NCBI GenBank assembly: GCA_015680685.1
Contig: MNCI01005370.1
Coordinates: 211,545 to 275,544 of the forward strand
Source of the DNA: Gnetum montanum
Lineage: Eukaryota > Streptophyta > Gnetopsida > Gnetales > Gnetaceae
Direction of reading: 5' to 3'
DNA length: 64,000 bases
Shown: positions 35,778-47,570 of the stretch, in pieces
Numbering within the stretch: the stretch's first letter is position 1
Layout: every line of letters starts with the position of its first letter
Made by a program: the position numbers and the translations under genes
The notes under the pieces: generated by a model
Database searches by the model: none
The model's input: the letters and a program-made list of their open reading frames with translations, nothing else
What the model was told of the DNA's origin: nothing

Positions 35778-36430
35778 GTAGCACTCTCATAGGAGATGGC
35801 AAAATAGTAGATGCATATGGACCTCATCTCCTAGAAGGTTGATGATTGGAAAGATCACTACGCTTGGGGTCCTAAAGTAGGATAAGAAACATAAGGTCCA
35901 TAAGTGACAGTACAAGGTGGATTGTGAGGCCTACCTTAAGTGGCTCAAGAAGGATTCAATTAGAGAGGTATTCATTTAAGGGATTTAGGCAAAGAGTGCT
36001 TATTATCTTTTTGAGAGTACTCTCATGATGGAGCAATTCCCTACTTCTCAAATTATCACCACTATAGGAAAGACCTCTACCACTACTATTACTTGGAAGA
36101 CTCCTACTTCGACTATCGTAAATAGGACTAGTAACCTTTCCAATGTTGATCTTGGGGATGTTGAACAGATCAACATGATGGAGGATCAGATCCCCCATTG
36201 TTTGGAGGAAGGCCTTTCACATCTATCCCTAGAAGTTATGAAGGAAAAATCCTCACAAGTTTGATATATTTTATGTTTTATATTTTTTAGTTTTTGTTTA
36301 TGGTTTGGCTATTAGTTACTAACTGGCTATGTGTTGTTGTATTTTAGGCCTCAAGAGAAATTCACAACCCCAGTGGTAAGGGTGGAAATGACCCATCACT
36401 TCCTCCTCTAGATGTCCCTCAGTAGCCTCC
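35778..36430 (+). pseudogene. Antisense multi-exon ORF, copy 2, 3' part
   Basis: Continues the ORF interrupted at 28872. Across a frameshift it reads MDLIS-KVDDWKDHYA, then QYKVDCEAYLKWLKKDSI and AKSAYYLFESTL. These match MDLLAQKNQDWKDYSAK, YKMECTAYHKKY and AKQSYEMF in copy 1 on the minus strand near 12120-11900. A Thr/Ser-rich tail (36025-36264) ends at a TGA. The match in content and order supports one gene family rather than chance ORFs. Confidence 0.6.
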
Positions 36431-36789
36431 ATAAGCCTATTAGCATGTTGGCTATATATTTTTGTCTTACTATTGATGGCTATTTGTTAGTTAGGACTAT
36501 GTTATAGACGCCTGATATTATTATTTTTTTGACATTTTTGCTACATAGTGTGGCCACGGCTATGTATGTTATGGACACTTTAAATTTAAATTTAAAATTT
36601 TGGTTAACTTTTTTGCTATATATATTGTTGTTCAAGTGTTATAAACATTGTAAATGACTATGTTGATGATTTTAGTTACAAAATTAAATGGATAATCAAC
36701 ATGGTAATAGGCTAAACACAAAAAGAAATATAATAAAAGAGAGATTTGCTATTATTATTCCTTGTTGACAATTTAAATTCTTAGGGAGT

Positions 36790-37085
36790 TTTGATGCTAG
36801 TCTAAAATCTTAGCAAACTATTATGTTAGTTTAGACTCTTAGCAGACTATGATACTAGTTTAGAGTCTTAGCATATTGTGATGCCAATTTAGAGCGATAG
36901 TGAACCTGTGATGCCATTTCAAGGTGATAGTAGCCCATGACACTAGCTTAGAGTCTTAATAGACTATGATGCCAGTTTAGAGTCTTAGTAGACTATGATT
37001 CTAGTTAAGAGTTTTAGTGGACTATGATGCTAGTTTAGACTCTTAGCAAACTGTGCTGCTAGTTTAAAGCCATAGCGAGCCTATG
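36790..37085 (-). repeat. Tandem array, ten 29-bp units
   Basis: Units resemble GATGCTAGTTTAGAGTCTTAGCAGACTAT. On the minus strand this is the TAAACTAGCAT type found at 11167 and 20480. The regular 29-bp spacing is clearer here than in the other two arrays. Confidence 0.85.
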
Positions 37086-37581
37086 TTAAATAGAAATCTA
37101 TATATTTTTTGATGATTTTATGTTTAAAATTTTTTAACCCTTTATTGATATTTATAACTTTTGGTGACCATTTGGGACGTGACCGCCAACGAGTGTCCTC
37201 GAACAAGATTTAGGTGCTTGCTGGTCTCTGGCAACACCAAGGCCCAGATACCTCCAAATAAACTTAGTAGTTAATGTGAGTATGTGTGTGTGCTGTTGCG
37301 GCATGCAGTTGTGTGAAATGTAACGATTGCGTTATGTGTAAACTACAAATGACTTACTTTAAAGAGATTCAGCCAACTTTGCCAAGTACTGTGAGTTGTT
37401 GAGAGTTCCCATTTTGTTCAATTGCCTAGTCTACGCAGTCCTTATAATACCTACTTGTAACAAATAAAATTTTGCAAAAAAAATTTGAGCACAACTCTGC
37501 AAATCTACTCCTAATTTTCCCTATAGAAAGAGATAGTTCCACAAGAAAACTATAAATAGAGCAAGATTTGATGGAAATAGA

Positions 37582-38178
37582 NNNNNNNNNNNNNNNNNNN
37601 NNNNNNNNNNNNNNNNNNNNNNNNNNNNNNNNNNNNNNNNNNNNNNNNNNNNNNNNNNNNNNNNNNNNNNNNNNNNNNNNNNNNNNNNNNNNNNNNNNNN
37701 NNNNNNNNNNNNNNNNNNNNNNNNNNNNNNNNNNNNNNNNNNNNNNNNNNNNNNNNNNNNNNNNNNNNNNNNNNNNNNNNNNNNNNNNNNNNNNNNNNNN
37801 NNNNNNNNNNNNNNNNNNNNNNNNNNNNNNNNNNNNNNNNNNNNNNNNNNNNNNNNNNNNNNNNNNNNNNNNNNNNNNNNNNNNNNNNNNNNNNNNNNNN
37901 NNNNNNNNNNNNNNNNNNNNNNNNNNNNNNNNNNNNNNNNNNNNNNNNNNNNNNNNNNNNNNNNNNNNNNNNNNNNNNNNNNNNNNNNNNNNNNNNNNNN
38001 NNNNNNNNNNNNNNNNNNNNNNNNNNNNNNNNNNNNNNNNNNNNNNNNNNNNNNNNNNNNNNNNNNNNNNNNNNNNNNNNNNNNNNNNNNNNNNNNNNNN
38101 NNNNNNNNNNNNNNNNNNNNNNNNNNNNNNNNNNNNNNNNNNNNNNNNNNNNNNNNNNNNNNNNNNNNNNNNNNNNNN
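37582..38178. other. Assembly gap inside solo LTR
   Basis: Run of N. The equivalent part of the other copy is 4499-5379 and includes the TATA box. Confidence 0.99.
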
Positions 38179-39800
38179 AAAATATCTTGGGTGGTTTAAC
38201 CACCATAGAGACAAAAAAGCTGCGGGTGACAAGTGTCCTATTCAGTTGCCAAGTGTCTTCATTCAGTTGCCAAGTGATCACCATAGAAAAAAAAGTTGCA
38301 GTTGACAAGTGTCCCATTTAGTTGACAAGTGGCCATTGTGGAGACAAAAAGGCTATAGTTGACAAATGGCCTTGGTGGTGGTTATAACCACCATTTCAAT
38401 TGACAAGTGTTCAATTCACATGGGACTTTGAACAATTGTTGCACAAATTCCCTTTTTAAATCATAAAATATTTTTTTTTAACATTATAGTAGTAGAGATG
38501 ATAACCATGGAGTTGATGCATACATGAATGGGTTAATATATGAATATATATGTAAGTGTGAACAACTGAATGCATAAATGGAGTTGCGCTCTCATGCTTT
38601 CAATGCAAAGCGAGTGTCAAGTTATGTAGATAATATATAATTTAATTATAGTTTAATCATGTAGATAATATATAGTTTATAGTGTCAACATATAGCATTG
38701 CTTGTCGTTATGTAATTTGTGTGGTGGTTATCGCAATTCACATTCAACATGAAGACGCCATTGGTGAGTCTAGGTTCCTGCTTTTTCTTTTCTACTACCA
38801 CAGTCTTTCCTTGGCAAACTTTTTGGTGGCCAGATCTCTTGTTGGTTCTAGATTGCAGCAAGACCTGAGATGTCCTGATAACCCTTGATGGAAACTTCTT
38901 GAGCAAGAAATGGGAAATTCTCCGAAGAATGAGGCTCCATTATTGTTGTAACTTGCTTGCTACCGCCATTAATAACTTGAATTTCAAATCATCAGCATTG
39001 TGTTGCGGCTATGATGGAGGCAGTTGTAGCGTAGCTTCTTGGATGGCCCAATACTCAAAAATTGTTAGTCAGAAAAAACAACAAAAGAAGCCTGATAACC
39101 GACAGAAGGGGCAACAATTTCAACATCCAATTTCAGTATAACAAACCAATAGTGTAGGTGTCAGCATTCACATGTAGGAGCCACGTGATTCAAGTGGCGA
39201 CATGCCACGATTCAACGTTGTTGCTTCCGTAGGCTCTGCAAGGAGCCCAAAATCGTCCAGACAAGAGCGCTGAAGTAGTAAATGATTTGTAAGGATTTTC
39301 ATCTGCAACTACACGAGGTAGCTCACTAGTGACATGATTTGATGCGAATCTTTGGCTTCTATTTCTAGAATAATTTGAAACATCTTCCTCTGCATAGGTG
39401 CTCTCAGCAAAACAAATAAGAGAATGGATACCCCTTAATAACTCTCCAGACGAAATCCGTTCTGCAGGCGTTTCTGATTGTGTTCAACAAACGCTAATTA
39501 ATAGATGTGCTAAAGCTGATGGTACACCAATAAAAAATGAAATCGTGCCCACGTTTTCGCAGGCAGTTACCATGCTGTAGGACTTCCATGGAGGCGTGCT
39601 CACTAGTCATGCCAGCGTTCAACATTGATTTTTGTTGGGGTAGTCACAGGACGACCTAGCACCAGAATGGTTGTCCAATCCTACCTCTGCTAATGCAGGT
39701 CCCCATGTAGCCGTTGGAACCCTAAACAAAATCCCTTGAGCACTCCTCCATTTACTATTACATTTCTGCAACTACTTCCAAAACAACCACTTATCTTAGT

Positions 39801-40034
39801 TCAAATATAGCCATCTCCTAGTTCAATAGAGTAAGTGTCTCTGCTTTTGGCCAGTATATCCTTCACTTTTTCTCTTCTTTCCTGTGCCAAATTTTGCTCC
39901 AAAGACATGGAGATCCACTTTGATAAATTTAGATAACCAGAAAACATCTCATCAATGGGTTTCATTCTGGTCATGACCTCCAAAGTAACCACCCCAAACC
40001 TGTAAACATCTCCTTTCGCTGATACCCATTCTCC
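39801..40034 (-). pseudogene. Receptor-like kinase fragment inside the LTR (copy 3)
   Basis: Reads GDVYRFGVVTLEVMTR, then KPIDEMFSGYLNLSKW, ending GDGYI and stop. The frame is open here too, with KPID in place of KPTD. Same position in the LTR as the other two copies. Confidence 0.7.
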
Positions 40035-40349
40035 AACAAAAGAAAACCAGTTAAAAAGCTATTAATGAGCACAATTTTCAGAATTCTACTGCTCCTGGTA
40101 TTTTAGAGAATTGGTGATGATGCTGTATAAACATGACTTGGCTACTGTTCCATGAAATGGCCAAAATGTGCCAACAATAACATGAGTAAAAGTAAAGAAA
40201 AAAAAGGCTATAATAAATATGTAAAAATGGAAATGAAAGTAGAAACTTAGCCTACATGCATAAAGAGTAAAACAAAGTACATAAAAAGGTATAACAAATT
40301 AAGAAATAAAGGTTAGGATACATGGTCATTAGTGCATCTAGTTATAAGG

Positions 40350-41100
40350 GCACACAAAGGTTAATGTGCACTTCACTTGTGCAGATTCTTCCTAATCTTT
40401 GAAAGATTATGGAATGAGTGATCTACTTTGCACAAGCTTATATTCACCAACACCTTTACTGATGATGTTAAAAGGAAGTTCATCCCATAATGCATCTTTT
40501 TACCTATTGTTGTCATCATTGGCTTTCTATTCCCTATTGGGTTGATGGATTTCATGGTTTGGAGCTTCTTCTTGGAGCTCCACTTCAAACCCCTACTTTA
40601 TGTTCACATTATTGACAACCAAGGGAACTATGCTATCATTGTGAATGATGATCTCACCTTCCTTGTAAGGAAGGTAAATTTCTTAATGGATGGAGGAGGA
40701 CATAGCCCATAATTGAGCCAACCATGGTCTTCCCAGGATAAGGTTAAACCCTAGTGTCTCCTCCACCACTAAGAAATTGGCAATTTTGGGGAATTACTTC
40801 CCTACCACAAAATCCAAGGAGATGAATCCCTTGACCACAACCCTAGATTCATTAAAAAACTTGAGGATAGCTATTGATATACGTTGTATTTGCTCTATCA
40901 AACCTAGTCACTCAATGATGGTGCATGGGATAATGTTAGTCATAACCTTATCATCTACATGCATCCAATGCACTTTAAACTACCCTATATGTATGGTTAT
41001 GAATAGAGTCCTAGTACTTCATCATTTTTGGGATTAACCTTGACTTTTTCTATTGTGACTTGTATCCTAGAATCGATAGGAGTTGTATGTTTCTATTTGA
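40350..41100 (-). pseudogene. Tat-type protease remnant of the inverted element
   Basis: On the minus strand MHVDDKVMTNIIPCTIIE, GLIEQIQ, VVKGFISLDFVVGK and FNLILGRPWLAQLWAM follow in one frame with two stops. A tail with DALWDELPF comes next. Every block has a counterpart in the plus-strand element at 10420-11040. The upstream gag is absent: sequence similarity fades near 41100 and an Athila LTR begins at 41698. Confidence 0.75.
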
Positions 41101-41149
41101 TAGTTTGTTTAAAGTCATTTGAGTACTTTATGTAACATGGGCAAGCATC

Positions 41150-41490
41150 TGTGAGATCAATATAGGTTGTAGTAAGTCACAATTTATACTTGCAGATAAT
41201 TATGAGTTACAATCTACTACAGTATGTTGTAATTACCAATTTTATGTATTTTCCTAGTCAGGTGATGAATTAGGAGATCACTATGTATCATAGTGAGTTG
41301 CAATCTCATCGTACAAGTAACTATGAGTTACAATCTACTACAATATGCTTTAATGATTAATTTCATGTGTATCTAGATTGAAAGATGAGATACAAGCTAC
41401 TACAAGTCATAGTGAGCCATGATCTCTAAGTTGTGAGATACCACATGGTTGTAGTGGACTTGCAATCTACTGAGAAATAGAAACTAAAAT
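41150..41490. repeat. Degenerate tandem repeat, about 120-bp units
   Basis: ATGAGTTACAATCTACTACA recurs at 41202 and 41322, and weaker at about 41445. Blocks of GTGAGTTGCAATCTC and CAAGTCATAGTGAGCC lie between. No gene is seen from 41100 to 41697. Confidence 0.65.
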
Positions 41491-41697
41491 AATATGCACC
41501 TGGATGAAGATGTAGTCTCGAAATAGGAAGGTAGTTACATGTTGTAGTCAAGTATAGTCTTGATTAAAATCATTTCTAAAGAAAAGACATGATTTTTGAG
41601 GCATCCTAATTATCAGGAAAGGTAAAGTTACATTTGAAGAAGCTATAAATGGCCTAGATGATAGAATAGAAGGTGGCTAAGACTCATTCTAAGTTAT

Positions 41698-42542
41698 TGA
41701 TGAGTGGCGAGGTACCCCTACACTCAACCATATGAATATGAGTGCTTCATGTATGATCCGGTCGAACTCTGCAGACGGACTAGTTGTGGTATCTAGATAG
41801 TTACTCGTAGATTGCAATTCATTATCTTTCCACCTAGACTAGTATTAGCTTTGTCACGTATGATTTAGTCCAGAGTGAGGTGTATGATGTGTTCCTATAC
41901 TAATGCTACTCCTGGGTATGATGGGAAATAATATCAACTAAGCTAGGAGAGAGAGAATGAGAGAGAATTTAAACTAGCCTAAGTGCGATGAGCATTCGTT
42001 CCTTAATCATCCCATACACATCTTCGACCTCATGCATGACTACCACTAGGATTACCAAGTGCATGGCCTAGGTACACTACTGGGTTACCAAGTAGTCACA
42101 CTTAAATGCTTGTGATTAAGTTGTACTCATTCCACGTTACTAGGAGATAAGGGTAGAGAGATATTAACTAAGAAAGCAATAAATAATAATAAAAATTAAA
42201 TAATTAAGCTAAGTGAATGTTGCAATGATGAAGTAATCTCAATTTTTATTGCCAGTCATGTGCATGTCCAAGTACGTCACACTCAAATAAGGATGTCGTA
42301 CAATTATAATCATCACACTATGAGCATGCACTGGGAGAAAGGGTTGAGAGGAAAAACACTAACAAAAAGTCCCTACCTTAATACTAAAAACTACTCTTTT
42401 TCTTTACCAAATCTGCCTGCCTCTTATTTATAGATGAGGAGACAGGCTGCAATATCACATATAGGATATCGTTTCTAGGCTATGATATCATGTACGTGAT
42501 ATCATGGGTGCAATAACATAGCCAAAAATTCATGACTCATCA
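41698..42542 (-). repeat. 3' LTR of the minus-strand Athila-type element
   Basis: Ends (plus-strand view) are TGATGAGTGGCGAGG and ATGACTCATCA. The same edges occur in the plus-strand copies at 52052 and 58436 in reverse complement. A TATA box (TATAAATA, minus) lies at 42432-42425, next to GATATCATGTACGTGATATC palindromes at about 42440-42515. Confidence 0.82.
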
Positions 42543-42869
42543 TACCCCCATGACTGAATGAAAATGCATCCTCTAGTTAAAGTGAGAACAAGCTCCATTG
42601 ATTACACAATAAATAGGTATGGGATTATTGACTGACTAGAATGGATTCATGCTGTATGGAATTAGAACAAAATTGAGACACAACACAAAGAACACAAAAT
42701 AAAGTCCTATAACTACAAAATTCAGTGGAACTCATGTAGTTCCTAGTGGCACTGGCTCCTCCATGGGTGCCTTTCCCTTGTCTTGCGCTCCAAGTCTTGG
42801 GATTTGATGGAATCAATATATGGCCTGGAGTTTCTCCTCTTCAATTCATGGATCCTATGCCATCCATGC

Positions 42870-45502
42870 TAATGTTCCAATGTTTGATGGAGTTGGCACC
42901 TCCCATGGACATGGTAGTTTCGAAAACATTTTATTTTCTTTGACATACCAAGTTGCAAACACTCTTTGTTCCTTCTTGTAGGCTTTGGCTTTGTCTCTGT
43001 ATTCTTGAAAATTTGTGAGCCATCAAGCCAAGTCTGTTGTGATACCTTTTTGCCCATGGTAGCTTGCTTTAACCACCTCAAGTTTAGAATTGCAACCTCC
43101 AATTTTTGCAATGTTTTCTTGTGTTCTACAAATTCTATTTCATATTTGACATAGGTGGTGGCTACCTATTGCTCAAGCTCTATTCTTGAGCACCCTACCA
43201 CAAGTTTGCCAACTCCATGTACTCTGTAAGGCCCTAGATCTACAGGTCCCAACTCTTAACTTCCGCCTGGTGGACAAACGCATATGTATCCAATATGGCC
43301 CACCAGTCAGTGTGTTGAGCACTGAGAGCATTGATGTGGGCATTGGACATATGGATCTCCTTTTCAATAATTTTTTTATACATTCCCACCTGGTCCTGAA
43401 AATGATCCTTTCGTTTCTTGTGCCATTTAGCGTCATTCTACCATGCGCTTATTTCAATGACCGTCTTCTAACGAACGGCATGTACCTCCTCTATCGAGAG
43501 GGTCTGATTTTCCCTGGCTAAACGATTCATGTCCTAGTTGACCCTAATTAGTTATTTTTGAAACGATTGAAAATTTTCTTTAAGAACATTATTTTGTTTC
43601 TCCACAGAGGTCAACTGAAGGTTGTCAACAACAAGTTGTTTGTTCTCCTCTTGTAAGGCTTTGAGTGTCTTGGTGTACGCGTAAGTTTGTGCATGTGCTG
43701 TAGAGGCATCCCAAATAGCCTTCTCTTTTTCTTCTACCACCCTTTTATTCTTTGTCAACAACTTAGTAAGTTACTCAATTTTGAAAGTATTTAGTTGGTC
43801 TACAGGAATGAATTGAGAAGGATCCCACTATGCTACTTGCAGGATCACGAGCTTTTCTTGCAATCTTTGCACTTCTGCCTTAGTGTGCTCGACTCTCATC
43901 TCCATTAAGACCAGCTTTCCCTTGGTAGAAATGAGATCTAATTGTATTATTGTAACATCATGTGGGATGTCAAATAAGGACATCATTACCTATCCTATTT
44001 GTAGAAATCGGTCAAGTACATCCTCATGTTCTACAAGAGTCATTGAGGTACCTGTTAGAGTTTGAGCATCACGTGCTCCTTTACGATCTATTGGTTGCAC
44101 AACAAGCACATTGAATGATTATTTAATGTGGTCTGTGACCACTTCTGCGGCTCCTGCTGCATCCTGGTTCCACATGACCACCACCATGGCCCCTTCACCA
44201 GTTTCCAACTGCACCTAAAAAGACACAAAGTTTCCTATAATTTGTTGTGACCAAGCGCTCTATCCTCCTCCTATCTGAATGGACACTTCACCTTGTGTGT
44301 GATCCATAGAAACTGTAGGCTATATAGCATCATTGATGATGCAGAAGAGATTTGCATCATCACGACTTCCCCAACTGACCATCTCAACAATGGCCCTAAG
44401 ATGGCTCATTGATGATCTGTAATCTTACAGTGATGGCGGTGGTTGATCTTGTTGGCCCATGCTAGGCCCTGCTTCTTATTTTTGACTAGGTCTCATGCTT
44501 GGAAGTTGGCTGGGTCCTGCAAGTTGAGTTTCAGTTGGCCCTTTCATCTATTCTTTTTCTTGTTCTGGCCCGAGCGTCTCACCGGTGATTTTCCTTGCAG
44601 CTGGTGGCTTTAGCAGTTCAACATATGAAGCATTTTAGGCTTTTCAGAGGACATTGTTGGTGTATCCTCTAATACCAGCACATCTGCATAGCTTCCTAAT
44701 AAGACAAGGGAAGGGAAATGAAAACTTCCCTATCTTCTGTTCTTCAAACTACCTCAGGATCTCCGTAAAATATAGATGAGGCAAGTTAGCATTAACCTTT
44801 CCCATCAACACTGCACATCCTCTTGTCATATATGTTGAAATTATTTTTAAACCTTTTGTGGGAAAGATGTGATAAGTCCCTATTTTGAAATAAATCCTCT
44901 CTTCCGTCATCAAATCCCCAAAGGTCTTATCTTCCTTGTTGTATGCCCTATCAAACCAAACTCATCGTGCATTAGGGTCTAAGTAGGTAGACCACTAAGC
45001 AACCTTTGGCCCTATATTTGGAAGGTTTAATACTTCTGAAATGTCTTGAATAGAGAAGTCAAAAATCACACCACAAATGTTAACAATGGTTCCTTGTTCC
45101 TTATTGTGTCAAAATTGGTACATTTCCCCCAAGTACCAGGCACCACTTTCAAAGAGGGTAGGCCATAATGGGGATCCTTTGAGGTGATCCCTAATGACCT
45201 CTGGAGAAAATTCTATGAAACATCCAAAGTTTAATTCCATGATCACTACAGTAAATATGGACCTTTCATGGATGGCCTGAACACAATCCTGGGGCAACGT
45301 GAGATGTCATTCCTGTTCAGACGTTGTTGTAGCTCCTCCTTTCACCTACCTTGATTGTACAGTGGTAGGGTCTTCTTGGTGGATACTAAATGATTTTTCC
45401 TCTTACTCTGCATGTTGTTCAGCAGGAATGTGTCCTTCACCTCTCCTAAGTCGCTTGATCCCACCTTGAGTAGGACCTTCTTGTTGTGCGTGTTTCGGGG
45501 CC
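42870..45502 (-). pseudogene. Env-position ORF of Athila-type element, decayed
   Basis: From an ATG at 45502 (MAPKHAQQEGPTQGGIKRLRRG) the minus strand can be followed for over 800 codons with scattered stops and short frame changes. An N-terminal domain contains CFIEFSPEVIRDHLKG and WFDRAYNKEDKTFGDL. A Pro/Gln-rich linker follows, then a long heptad-like coiled coil at 43761-43552 (VEEKEKAIWDASTAHAQ, LKALQEENKQLVVDN). It lies between gag and the 3' LTR, where Athila elements carry an extra ORF often called env-like. I see no signal peptide or clear membrane anchor, so an envelope role is not supported by the sequence itself. Confidence 0.55.
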
Positions 45503-45509
45503 ATCTGTA

Positions 45510-47570
45510 ATCACACAAGGCTAATCGTTAGTAAGGTTGTTACCAAAGTTAGGTTGTACCTTACTGCTTACCTTAATGAATTTTTTTTATCTCCATGTGA
45601 CATTAATTNAACTAAGCTGAACACTCCAGGTTCAAGTAGGTTCAAACGAAATGCAAATTGAAGCACCAACGAGCGAGTTATGGATATGAAAGCAAGGGAC
45701 GTGCAATCGTGAGTCATAGAGAGGAATTTGAAAAAATTTCCATGCGTGAATAGTTTCACATGATGTTGATTAGCACAGGGGATCACATATATATATACTT
45801 TTAGGATGTGATATCGTGTACGCGATATTGCGGCCTATTAATGTTAGGGCACTTTATAGAATGTACCGAATTTTTAATATATATTTTTTTTTTTGAAATT
45901 AAATGATGTAATCTAAGGACATCTAGATGAGTGTTAAAGGATTCCAGGGTAATTCAACTGGTTCTGAAGGCACGAAAATTATGATGGTGTGGAATTTATC
46001 AATAAGGACCTCGAATGGTAAGGGAGAGAAAAAGGTTATGTGATGGTTCATGGGAACATTGAATTGCAGGGATAGTAATAAGGGAAATAATATCATTGAC
46101 AATACACTAAGGGTAATAGATGATGTGTAGAATATGTGTTATGAGTGAAAATTATAAAAAAGAATTACGCAAGTGGGTCCTCCCCAAAATAGGTTCCAAC
46201 CTATAATGGCCTTGCGTAACCACACCTTAAAATGTCCATAGGCACTAGAAGGGTTAAATGTAATCCACACTGGTTCCACAAACACACACATGTAAGTATC
46301 ATCGAAATGAGGTAAAAATTCTACGCTACACAAGACACGAGCTACAATTACATGAACAGTGAGATGAGATAGAATATAGAAGGGATTGTAGAGATTGGAA
46401 CATGAGGTAACTAACCCAGGGCATAATGAATCCTGTGTGTAAGGCATGATTAATGTTTCATCCCATGATGAATCCTACGTGACACCACATTGTTTCATCC
46501 CATGATGAGTGACTATGAGAGTACCATAACAACAAGGTGTATGATCACTTGGTATTTTGTTCAAGGGAGGAGTGATTTTTGCTTTATGACACTTTCTTTG
46601 TTTTTGTTTTTGTTTTTTTTTTTTTTTTATGAATGCTAAATCTAGAGAAACTGCCAACCTTCAGGTATGGATGCATGTCTTTCCAGTGGGATCCCCTAGA
46701 ACAGCATTGGATTTTTAACTACCTTGTGATTACTCTTACTCCCATTTTGCGTTAGATCTAGAAGGATCTTAGTACAACCATGTTGCGTGATAACTCTCAC
46801 AGACGTCACCAAAGAGAATCTGCAAGTCCCCTTGAAGTCACACCCTAATCATTTCCTCTTGATCCATCCTTCTTCATTTTGGGTACAATGAACATTGAAT
46901 TAATTTTAAGTTTTGAGAATGTCAAGAATATCACTATACCCTCGAACAGAACCTCTTATTTGTAGAATGGATGAGTGGGTGTAATGGGCTCACTATCCAA
47001 ATAATTGATCCCTCGAGACTCGACAACATAGAACACACCTCAACCAACAAGCCACATGAGTGTTTTATTTGTAGATGAGATTACTTATAAAAAGATAAAA
47101 AGACAAAAAGATAAAACAAGAAATTGAAAAATGAAAAACTAGAAAACAAAAAGTTGTAAAATTAAAGAGAATGAAAAATATTTATTGATCCTACTTATTA
47201 TTGGAATGGGGGATATCCCCCATAACTAAACGGTTGAGCATAGCAAGGATTAAAAATGAAAGATGAGGATCCTTGTATGTTGGAAATATCGAAACTTGGT
47301 CATACTTACCCCATTGGGGTTCACACACCTAATTATAGTAAGCATAGTGGGGCAATTTATAAGATGTGGTTCCCGGGTAAAGAGTTGACCCACTATGATA
47401 CTTGAGACCATAAGATGGTATGCAAGGATCGGATTTCATCCTCCATGGTTGTATTCATTACATTGTATGGTTGTTGGAGTGTTAATTGGTGGCCCTGATG
47501 AGGTGACACAAGGGGTTGGGTTCAAGGAGAAGGATGCACCACAGTGTTGGACTTGTGCTGAGTTGGAGAA
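45510..47570 (-). other. Noncoding stretch between gag and env-position ORF, pol absent
   Basis: No RT, RNase H or integrase motif in any frame that I could read. It holds a T-rich run near 46610-46627, a single N at 45609, and a GATATCGTGTACGCGATATTGCGG palindrome at about 45810-45833 like those in the Athila LTRs. Confidence 0.5.

Larger units (their letters stand above)
37159..40176 (-). mobile_element. Solo LTR of family A with perfect ATAAC target-site duplication
   Basis: Matches the 5' LTR at 4078-7410 end to end. The bases just outside are ATAAC at 37154-37158 and ATAAC at 40177-40181. No internal sequence is present, so the copy is a solo LTR, the usual outcome of recombination between the two LTRs of one insertion. 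It lies inside the inverted Tat-type element, between the protease remnant and its tandem array. A 597-base run of N replaces what is about 881 bases in the full copy. Confidence 0.93.

Noticed and set aside
36790-37085. Possible CRISPR array (29-bp repeats)
   Set aside because: Units are directly abutting without unique spacers and the DNA is plant nuclear, so it is a minisatellite.
37426-38317. Long ORFs across the N run
   Set aside because: They consist almost wholly of undetermined bases.
43186-43521. Plus-strand 111-codon ORF in the Athila-type element
   Set aside because: It is opposite the env-position ORF, which has matching domain order and composition on the minus strand.
46610-46630. 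Poly-T run as a processed-copy or SINE tail (minus-strand poly-A)
   Set aside because: No target-site duplication or transcript-like body could be found beside it.
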